From Chloroflexi bacterium RBG_16_57_11 (lineage in GTDB: Bacteria > Chloroflexota > Anaerolineae > Anaerolineales > UBA4823), in NCBI GenBank assembly GCA_001795165.1, contig MGNS01000029.1, positions 691-6,862 of the forward strand: DNA of 6,172 nt. Reading direction: 5' to 3'. The notes under the pieces were generated by a model. It did no database searches, was not told where the DNA came from, and worked only from the letters and a program-made list of their open reading frames with translations. Below, one piece after another: positions 1 to 5,448 of this stretch; within the stretch, counting starts at the first letter, position 1; every line of letters starts with the position of its first letter. The position numbers and the translations under genes are program-made.

Positions 1-222
1 ATAAGAGTAAAACAGGATCAGGGCGAGTGTTGTGATCAGGGCAGCTTTCGAGGGGTTTTTTAGCAGCCAGGAAAGCAAAATGTAAATTACCCAAACGGCT
101 AAAAGTGTAATCACAAAGGAACGCAGGGCGTCTTGCGCTTTGATCTCTTCGATATTGTAAGCCAACAAAGCCAGGACTGGATAAGCGGCAAAAAGAAAAG
201 GATAGAGATTCCGGTCGCGCAT
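1..222 (-). CDS. Polytopic membrane protein, N-terminal fragment (possibly sulfatase/phosphatase-like family)
   Basis: Only the first 74 codons are present; the frame is open to the left edge, so the C-terminal part is missing. The start is ATG at 222-220, followed by MRDRNLYPFLFAAYP. Three hydrophobic stretches are visible at about residues 7-22, 36-54 and 60-74, separated by a polar segment (NIEEIKAQDALR) and a short basic loop (KNPSK). This indicates a multi-spanning inner-membrane protein with a short cytoplasmic N terminus. The gene begins 9 nt after the methyltransferase stop and in the same frame, with no clear Shine-Dalgarno sequence, so translational coupling to the methyltransferase is likely. 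From memory, similar N termini occur on membrane-anchored sulfatase/alkaline-phosphatase-like proteins, but no catalytic part is in the window and this assignment is tentative. A membrane protein of unknown function is the safe call. Confidence 0.7.
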   Translation of the reverse strand, partial: MRDRNLYPFLFAAYPVLALLAYNIEEIKAQDALRSFVITLLAVWVIYILLSWLLKNPSKAALITTLALILFYSY

Positions 223-231
223 ATCGCGAAG

Positions 232-1617
232 CTATTTTGTTTCCATCAGGTAGAGGCAGCGCTCTGATTCGGGTATTTCCTGATGGTCATGAATGACAAA
301 ATAATCCGAGAATGCTTTCTCAAAACCCTGGGGGTGGTAGTCTGCGAAAATATCCTCCCGGGTCGACAGCAGGCGCTGGACCTGGCTATCGGTCTTTGGG
401 ACAAATTCAATCACCAGCCAATGACCCGCCTGCTGAAAAAACTCTGCCACGCGTCCCAGCGGCACGTTGTTCGAAATTGCCAGGTGATGGATCAAGGCCA
501 AAGCCAGCACAGCATCCGCCGGTCCGCGTTCCAGGAGGCTCATCCGTTCATGGTTTTGCCATCCAATTCCAGGGCTGGGGTTGGTCAAGTCGGCGATTAG
601 GGGAAGCAGGTTTCGCTCATGCTCAGAGGCGCATTGTTGATAATTCTTTTCGACCGCAGCCGGGTCGACGTCATACGCGATGGTAGGGATGCTCATTTTA
701 CAGGCGATGCGACTGAACTTGCCAGTGTTGGCACCGAAATCCCAGACTTTGCTTGGTTGGATACGCTCGAGATAGGCGGCAATAGTGCGCTCTTTGAAAT
801 CAAGCCCGGTCGGCGAATAATTGTGGAATTCGTAATAATCTCCCCACTCCGTGTCCTTTGGCGACCAGCGCAATCCCTTGATCCCCGATTCCAGGTTATC
901 GATCAAGCCCAGCATGCCCGCCTTGGTCATTTTGCCGGCTTGAGCGGTCGGTTTATCTGCATACCGACGCTGGCTTCTGGCGTGCAGATGCAGGTGTAAC
1001 AGCAAGGGAAGCTTGAGCCTGGTGGCGAACGGAAGCAGCCTGACTGCCAAATCCAGCGGGATGCCGTCGATATAAACGCGCAATAGCTGCCCCAGGCGCA
1101 CATCCGAATAAGCCATCAGGCTGAGCGGGGCCAGAAAGTGCTGGCAGAACTGGCGATAGGCTACCCACGGCTGGTCGGGTTGGTAGGCTTCAAAAGAAAG
1201 CGAGTCGATCAGCAGCGGGTGCCCTCGATGAAACTGAACGTTATAGGCGCTGCTATCCTTTAGCGTCATGCCACGCTCGAGCGAAAGTTTTTGAATCTTT
1301 AAAGTAGCCAGGGCGGCATCCTTTAATTGGCTGAAGCACCACTCGTATGGATAGGAGAGGTAATCGAGCGGTTCGGGTCGAATTACCCGATAGGCCAGGT
1401 CAGGGCGCGGCGCAGTCTGATCGACTTCCTGGTGAGGGATGAGCAATTTTCGCTTCACCAGAGCGTCATATAAACCTGAGCTCATCAGTTGATCATAATG
1501 ATCCTGGTAAATCCGGTTGACCTGGCGGTAAAGAACCCCCTGTTCTCGAAAGAGAAAACCACTCGGGTCGCGAAAAGAGCCAGCAATCACCTGCCGATTG
1601 TGGACTTGAGAGCTCAT
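232..1617 (-). CDS. Class I SAM-dependent methyltransferase with large N-terminal extension (NoeA-like)
   Basis: This 461-residue protein is predicted to be cytoplasmic and to transfer a methyl group from S-adenosylmethionine to an unknown substrate. The C-terminal half is a Rossmann-type methyltransferase: motif I is VWDFGANTGKFS (residues 291-302), the acidic end of strand 2 is AYDVDP (D316/D318), then IADLTNP (341-347), LALALIHHL (371-379) and VIEFVPK (402-408). The N-terminal ~220 residues are a separate conserved domain (YPYEWCFSQLKDAALATL, about 89-106; LKDSSAYN...LLIDSLSFE, about 119-143). The spacing D121-x4-N126...ID138 resembles the catalytic loop and metal Asp of protein-kinase/APH folds. 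The ATG at 1617 overlaps the upstream stop (ATGA) and has AGGA 6 nt before it (1624-1627), so the start is well supported. The stop is TAG. Relatives have been linked to nodulation protein NoeA and to cell-surface glycan loci, but the substrate is not shown here. Confidence 0.88.
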   Translation of the reverse strand: MSSQVHNRQVIAGSFRDPSGFLFREQGVLYRQVNRIYQDHYDQLMSSGLYDALVKRKLLIPHQEVDQTAPRPDLAYRVIRPEPLDYLSYPYEWCFSQLKDAALATLKIQKLSLERGMTLKDSSAYNVQFHRGHPLLIDSLSFEAYQPDQPWVAYRQFCQHFLAPLSLMAYSDVRLGQLLRVYIDGIPLDLAVRLLPFATRLKLPLLLHLHLHARSQRRYADKPTAQAGKMTKAGMLGLIDNLESGIKGLRWSPKDTEWGDYYEFHNYSPTGLDFKERTIAAYLERIQPSKVWDFGANTGKFSRIACKMSIPTIAYDVDPAAVEKNYQQCASEHERNLLPLIADLTNPSPGIGWQNHERMSLLERGPADAVLALALIHHLAISNNVPLGRVAEFFQQAGHWLVIEFVPKTDSQVQRLLSTREDIFADYHPQGFEKAFSDYFVIHDHQEIPESERCLYLMETK

Positions 1618-1868
1618 TTGCCTTCCTGATCCTCTTCCTCGACATCCGGGGTTTCACTTTGATCTTGCGGGGAGGATTTCTTAAAGAAACTAAAGACTTT
1701 TCGCCAGAAGTTTTTCATGAACAGCAAGCTGGCTAACAGTACCGCCAGCAGGATTTGTAGGATAAAGCTTCCAGAGCCGGGATCCAGGTAGGCCAGGTCT
1801 GTGTGTAATGTGCCAATCAAAACCAACATTTCCCGACCACTCGCATGAGATAGAGCAAATATTGACAT
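1614..1868 (-). CDS. Small YLDPGSGS-motif membrane protein
   Basis: This 84-residue protein has one clear transmembrane segment. The order is: a weakly hydrophobic N terminus (1-25), the motif LAYLDPGSGS (25-34), a hydrophobic helix ILQILLAVLLASLLF (36-50), a basic cluster KNFWRKVFSFFKK (52-64), and an acidic C-terminal tail rich in Asp/Glu (about 68-83). The positive-inside rule puts the tail in the cytoplasm and the YLDPGSGS motif outside or at the outer membrane face. I recognise the motif from short uncharacterised proteins, often beside methyltransferases of the kind encoded next; its function is unknown to me. It is the first gene of the operon and overlaps the methyltransferase by 4 nt. 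The start at 1868 is supported by an AGGAAGG 9 nt upstream; an internal ATG (Met14) would give a shorter form closer to the motif but has no comparable ribosome-binding site. Confidence 0.8.
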   Translation of the reverse strand: MSIFALSHASGREMLVLIGTLHTDLAYLDPGSGSFILQILLAVLLASLLFMKNFWRKVFSFFKKSSPQDQSETPDVEEEDQEGK

Positions 1869-1877
1869 GAATTACAT

Positions 1878-1884
1878 CCTTCCT
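1878..1884 (-). promoter_or_regulatory. Ribosome-binding site of the YLDPGSGS gene
   Basis: The minus strand reads AGGAAGG, followed by 9 nt and the ATG at 1868-1866. It decides the start of the 84-aa gene in favour of Met1. A start-stop pair (ATGTAA, 1877-1872) lies directly against it, but has no room for its own initiation. Confidence 0.6.
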
Positions 1885-1907
1885 AAGAAATTTATTGGGG
1901 CTGGTCA

Positions 1908-1913
1908 ATTATA
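1908..1913 (-). promoter_or_regulatory. Second TATAAT box upstream of the minus-strand operon
   Basis: A second exact TATAAT reads on the minus strand 34 nt downstream of the first, in the context CGATATAATTG. The hexamer 17 nt upstream is GAGGTG, a poor -35 box. It could be an alternative promoter giving a leader of about 32 nt, or simply chance in AT-rich intergenic DNA. Confidence 0.25.
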
Positions 1914-1941
1914 TCGTTGAGCGCCTCGTTCACCTCGACGA

Positions 1942-1968
1942 ATTATACAACCTTTTAGATGTCTTCAA
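1942..1968 (-). promoter_or_regulatory. Candidate sigma70-type promoter of the minus-strand operon
   Basis: On the minus strand a consensus -10 box TATAAT lies at 1947-1942, with TTGAAG at 1968-1963 as the -35 box. The spacer is 15 nt, shorter than the usual 16-18. Transcription would begin near 1935, about 65 nt before the first ATG of the three-gene operon. The -10 box is exact; the -35 assignment is weaker. Confidence 0.5.
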
Positions 1969-2021
1969 GATTTGGGGAGCAGGCCTCAACTTGGTCGCTG
2001 GCTATCGGCTGTATTGTTGTA

Positions 2022-2030
2022 TGTTATAAT
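2022..2030 (+). promoter_or_regulatory. Extended -10 promoter of the dipeptidase gene
   Basis: The plus strand reads TGTTATAAT: an exact TATAAT at 2025-2030 preceded by TG with one intervening base, the classical extended -10 form. No convincing -35 hexamer lies at the right distance (CTATCG at 17-nt spacing), as is common when the extended element is present. The transcript would start near 2037, about 30 nt before the ATG at 2067, so starts upstream of 2037 are unlikely to be used. Confidence 0.55.
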
Positions 2031-2066
2031 CCCCGCGTTCACCAATTACCCTGTCTAATCATCCAT

Positions 2067-3455
2067 ATGACATCACAAAGCGATTTGCCACGTCAATATT
2101 CTCGCAGCCATGCGGAGAAATTTCGTCACGAGCTGTTCGAGATGCTGCGCATCCCCAGCATCAGCGCCGACCCGAATTATGCCGGTGAAATCCGGCGCAT
2201 GGCGGAGTGGCTGGCGAGCCACCTGGGCGGTCTGGGCCTCGATAACGCGCAGGTTATGGAAACCGCCGGTCACCCGGTTGCCTATGCCGAATGGCTTGGG
2301 GCGGGGATGGATAAGCCGACAGTGCTGGTATACGGTCATTATGATGTCATGCCTGCGGCGATGGAAGACGGTTGGGTTACCCCTCCATTTGAGCCGGTCG
2401 AGAAGGATGGTAAGATCTACGCCCGCGGAGCGACGGACGACAAAGGGCAATTTCTCATCCATATCAAGGCGCTCGAATCGTACTTAAAGACCCAAGGCGC
2501 GGCGCCGGTTAATGTAAAAATCCTGCTGGAGGGCGAAGAAGAAATCTCGTCCCCCAACCTGACGCCCTTTATCAAAGCCAATCTGAACATGCTCAAAGCC
2601 GACGTGTGCGTGATCAGCGACTCATCCATGCGCATCATCGAGGAACCAGCCATCACCCACAGCCTGCGCGGGATGTGCTACCTCGAGGTCGAGGTCGAAG
2701 GGCCACGCCAGGATCTGCACAGCGGTTTCTGGGGAGGCGCGACCCACAACCCCGGCCTGGCGCTGGTCGAGATCATCGGCAAGCTCTACAACCCGGATCA
2801 TACCATCGCGGTGCCCGGCTTTTACGACGATGTCGTCACGTTGACGGCGGATGAGCGGGCCATGCTGGAGAAAGTTGCCCTTACAGAAGAGATGTTCAAA
2901 GACGCCACCGGTGTGCCGGCTTTGTGGGGCGACGAAAACTACAGCATTCGCGAGCGCGTCTCCGCTCGCCCGACCCTGGATATCAACGGTATCTGGGGTG
3001 GGTGGAGCGGCCCAGGGCCGAAAACCATCATCCCCGCCAAAGCATCCGCCAAGCTGAGCTCTCGCCTGGTTGGGGATCAAGATCCTGACAAGATCTTCGA
3101 GTTATTGAAGAAATACATTGAATCGATCGCCCCACCGGCTGTGAAGGTGAAAGTTAGGCTGGTAGCTAAGGGCAATCCGGCGCTAATCCCCTTCGATCTG
3201 CCTGAAATGCAGGCCGCCTCAAGGGCTTACGAGCGGGGCTGGGGCTATGTGCCGGTCTTCACTCGCGGCGGCGGCAGCATCCCGGTCGTCGCAGACATCC
3301 ACAATCTCTTGCAGATACCGGTGGTGATGATGGGCTACGGGCTGGATACCGACGGCCTGCACTCCCCCAATGAGCATTACAGCCTCGAGATGTTCCAGCG
3401 CGGCATTGAAACCGCGATCGTTTACCTCGAGGAGCTGGCACGATTGCCGCGCTAA
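2067..3455 (+). CDS. M20-family metallodipeptidase (CNDP/DUG1-like)
   Basis: This predicted cytosolic, di-zinc or di-manganese peptidase of 462 residues hydrolyses dipeptides or similar small amides. By analogy with human CNDP2 the metal and catalytic residues are all present: H91 and D93 in YGHYDV, D124 in RGATDDKG, general base E158 and ligand E159 in LEGEEEISS, D185 in VISDSS, H218 in DLHSGFWGG, and H432 in DGLHSPNEHYS. The region around 218-340 is the dimerisation/lid domain inserted between the catalytic halves. Length and motif order fit a full, active enzyme. The frame is open from an ATG at 1959, but the 36 extra residues do not resemble the family, and an extended -10 box lies inside them. 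The ATG at 2067 gives the usual N terminus (HAEKFRHELFEMLRIPSISA). No good Shine-Dalgarno sequence precedes it. The gene stands alone between a divergent operon and a convergent gene; the exact substrate cannot be read from sequence. Confidence 0.93.
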   Translation: MTSQSDLPRQYSRSHAEKFRHELFEMLRIPSISADPNYAGEIRRMAEWLASHLGGLGLDNAQVMETAGHPVAYAEWLGAGMDKPTVLVYGHYDVMPAAMEDGWVTPPFEPVEKDGKIYARGATDDKGQFLIHIKALESYLKTQGAAPVNVKILLEGEEEISSPNLTPFIKANLNMLKADVCVISDSSMRIIEEPAITHSLRGMCYLEVEVEGPRQDLHSGFWGGATHNPGLALVEIIGKLYNPDHTIAVPGFYDDVVTLTADERAMLEKVALTEEMFKDATGVPALWGDENYSIRERVSARPTLDINGIWGGWSGPGPKTIIPAKASAKLSSRLVGDQDPDKIFELLKKYIESIAPPAVKVKVRLVAKGNPALIPFDLPEMQAASRAYERGWGYVPVFTRGGGSIPVVADIHNLLQIPVVMMGYGLDTDGLHSPNEHYSLEMFQRGIETAIVYLEELARLPR

Positions 3456-3568
3456 GTGTTATTCACCACGGGATAAGACACACATTGAAATCGGCTTGAC
3501 CTATTGCTCAGGCGCAGCAAGATGACGAGCTCGCAAGGGTGATTTTACCGATATAAAAACAAGCCAGT

Positions 3569-3606
3569 CTCCCACGATCGCAGGATTTCTTCTGCGATCG
3601 TGGGAG
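3569..3606. terminator. Perfect 15-bp inverted repeat between convergent genes, probable bidirectional terminator
   Basis: The arms 3569-3583 (CTCCCACGATCGCAG) and 3592-3606 are exactly complementary over 15 bp with an 8-nt loop (GATTTCTT). It lies 113 nt after the dipeptidase stop and 45 nt beyond the stop of the surface-protein gene, so it can serve both transcripts. Neither side has an immediate U-tract: TTTT begins about 12 nt after the stem on the plus strand and TTTTT about 10 nt after it on the minus strand. It is therefore not a textbook intrinsic terminator; an RNA-stabilising 3' hairpin or a dispersed palindromic repeat are alternatives. Apart from this hairpin I see nothing in 3456-3651. 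Confidence 0.6.
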
Positions 3607-3651
3607 TTAGAACCTGCTTTTGGGGTTCCTGACAATACAGGAGTCCATTCA

Positions 3652-5379
3652 TCAAGGATTGATCAGGTAGTAGATCAATGTCCCGGCCGGGTAGGTCAGG
3701 GTGAGCCTGTTCTCCTGGATGGAGGCAGTTGTGACCTGCTGCAAGGCCGCCAGATAAGCATTTTCCTGGGTCATGATCTCTGCTGGGCAGGTCATCCGGC
3801 TGGTTGAGATCTGTTGACCAACGATGCTGTACGTGCCGTCCCCATTATCCGTGGCGGTGTAGCTGCCCTCATAAGTATTGCAGCCAGCGAAGCCGGTTAA
3901 CCGGCCCTGCAAGAACTGGAGTGTGATCGCCGTTCCTGGAACCAGCGGCTGCCCGTTCAAAGTCGGAAGCGTCCAGACCGCGGTCTCCAGGCGGGCGTCG
4001 ATGGTGATGCGGGTGCTGGCGTAGCTGTCCAGGCCATTGGCATCCACGACGAACACCGTCACCTCGTAATCGCCGGCGCGATCGTAGATCGTCGAAACAC
4101 TGGGGTCCGGTGAAACCGGCGAAACCCCACCGTTCCCAAAGGTCCAATTGTAGGAGACGATCGGGCTGCTGCCAGGCTGGGAAGCAGAGGCGTCAAAAAC
4201 GACCGGCTCTCCGATAAAGCCCTGGCGCGGCCCTGCGATGTTTGCCTGCGGCGGTTCAAGCTGAGGCTCAGGCGTGGGCGTTGGCGGCGCCACGGTGGGG
4301 GGCGGCAGCGTGGGAGCTTGTGGCGTTGGCGGCGCCACGGTGGGGGCCGGCAGCGTGGGAGCTTGTTGCGTTGGCGTCGGTGGCGGCAGAGTGGGCGGAG
4401 GTAGCGTCGGTGGCGCAGTCGGGATTGGCCGTGCCAGGATATGGATTTGTTGGCTGGCCGATCCGCTCTGGCCGCGCTGATCCGTTACGGTGAGACCCAC
4501 CACGAAGGTGCCTGGATTGGGATAAACATGCTGGACAACAACGCCGCTTGCCCCTGTGCCATCCCCGAAATCCCACTTCCAGGCGACGAGCGGAACCTGG
4601 CCGGTCGAAGCTGATCCATCAAAGACCACAACCTGCCCGGTTTCGGCCTGCGTCACTGCCTGGATGACTGCCTGTGGTGGTTGGATCTCCTCGGGGCGGT
4701 TCACCTGGGTGAGCGAGTAGTTCAGGAACCCGGCGTCGCCGGCAATTTGGAGGGCAGTATCGGCCACGAAATAGCTGCGTGCGGAACCCAGGATGGCGAC
4801 GAGCGCATCTTCCTGCTGCTGCAAAGGCGTATCCGGGCAGGTACCGCGTCCAAGGCTGAGGTTCGTGATGCTGATTTGGTTAAAGCTGGTTTGGAAGTTG
4901 GCGCTCAGATCTTTGCAACCGGTGTAACCGATTAGCGTGCCGTCTGGGTTGAACCGGGTGTAAGGCTCCTGTACGCCGGGGCTGCTGAGCGTGTTGTTAT
5001 ATGACACCAAATACCAGTTGCGCTCAATAAGCAACGGCTTTTGGTCGGTTTGCGATTGCGTCGCCGTAGGCAGGGGTATCGGTGCAGTGCTGGTCAACAC
5101 TGGCAGCGGTGTCGGCGTCTCGGAGGAAGCCTGTTCCCGGAAAATTCCCGGAAGAAGCAGCGCCCCAAACAATACGAGGCAAAGCAGCAAGAGCAATCCA
5201 CCACCGGCGACCGCCGCCCAAACCGGAAGCAACCCCTTGGCAATCCAGGCGCCTTCCAGGGTTTGGGTCTGTTGGTCGGATGACCCCACGGTAACGGTAT
5301 AGGGATATCCCCTTTCACCCCCGAGCCACAGGCGCCGGGTCAGCCGAGTGGCATATTCCTGATGTGCCATCTCACCCAT
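3652..5379 (-). CDS. C-terminal half of surface protein: TM helix, META, PKD, Pro-rich linker, PKD, META
   Basis: The first ATG after the in-frame TAG gives 575 residues, but this is probably not a natural start: 23 codons of the same domain lie between the TAG and this ATG, and the bases just before it (CAACCTCCCC) contain no Shine-Dalgarno. Order: the end of an Ig-like domain (1-45), a transmembrane helix (51-80), a Thr/Pro-rich spacer (85-115), META domain 1 (120-222; Cys155 and Cys181), PKD domain 1 (237-314; WDFGDG at 269-274), a Pro/Thr linker (316-375), PKD domain 2 (379-460; NWTFGNG at 411-417) and META domain 2 (466-573; GCNTYEGSY and RMTCP, Cys500 and Cys531). The C-terminal part is most likely exported and exposed; PKD and META are common in cell-surface and envelope proteins. 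No catalytic residues are visible, so adhesion, binding or envelope-stress roles are possible but unproven. Confidence 0.8.
   Translation of the reverse strand: MGEMAHQEYATRLTRRLWLGGERGYPYTVTVGSSDQQTQTLEGAWIAKGLLPVWAAVAGGGLLLLLCLVLFGALLLPGIFREQASSETPTPLPVLTSTAPIPLPTATQSQTDQKPLLIERNWYLVSYNNTLSSPGVQEPYTRFNPDGTLIGYTGCKDLSANFQTSFNQISITNLSLGRGTCPDTPLQQQEDALVAILGSARSYFVADTALQIAGDAGFLNYSLTQVNRPEEIQPPQAVIQAVTQAETGQVVVFDGSASTGQVPLVAWKWDFGDGTGASGVVVQHVYPNPGTFVVGLTVTDQRGQSGSASQQIHILARPIPTAPPTLPPPTLPPPTPTQQAPTLPAPTVAPPTPQAPTLPPPTVAPPTPTPEPQLEPPQANIAGPRQGFIGEPVVFDASASQPGSSPIVSYNWTFGNGGVSPVSPDPSVSTIYDRAGDYEVTVFVVDANGLDSYASTRITIDARLETAVWTLPTLNGQPLVPGTAITLQFLQGRLTGFAGCNTYEGSYTATDNGDGTYSIVGQQISTSRMTCPAEIMTQENAYLAALQQVTTASIQENRLTLTYPAGTLIYYLINP
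4277..4366 (-). repeat. Tandem 45-bp repeat (two near-identical units) in the Pro-rich linker
   Basis: Units 4277-4321 and 4322-4366 match at 44 of 45 bases; the single difference (G/C at unit position 26) changes one Pro/Ala codon. A third, degenerate copy follows from 4367. On the coding strand each unit encodes a 15-residue Pro/Thr/Ala repeat (APTLPxPTVAPPTPx). The repeat extends the spacer between the two PKD domains without breaking the frame, and such identical units can expand or contract by slippage or recombination. Confidence 0.85.
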
Positions 5380-5448
5380 GGGGAGGTTGATCTGCTGGGG
5401 TTCTGCTGGCTCGAAAATCAGCGAGTCATCCGGGCTGTTCCAGGTAAC

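Noticed and set aside
619..999. Plus-strand ORF of 126 codons opposite the methyltransferase
   Set aside because: It covers the antisense of conserved methyltransferase motifs and has no independent support.
1872..1877. Minimal start-stop ORF (ATGTAA) beside the ribosome-binding site of the 84-aa gene
   Set aside because: It touches the AGGAAGG with no spacer, so initiation there is unlikely; probably chance.
1959..2066. N-terminal extension of the dipeptidase from the ATG at 1959
   Set aside because: The 36 residues do not look like M20 sequence, an extended -10 promoter lies within them, and the ATG at 2067 gives the usual family N terminus.
1869..2066. Riboswitch or structured leader in the divergent intergenic region
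   Set aside because: The leaders implied by the promoters are about 30-65 nt, and I see no strong hairpin or known aptamer pattern.
2622..3080. 152-codon minus-strand ORF inside the dipeptidase
   Set aside because: It is a shadow of a strongly conserved coding region on the other strand, with no start signals and no family resemblance.
4242..4493. Gly/Ala/Val-rich plus-strand ORFs opposite the surface-protein gene
   Set aside because: They are the antisense image of the Pro/Thr linker and its 45-bp repeat, with no ribosome-binding site and no recognisable domain.
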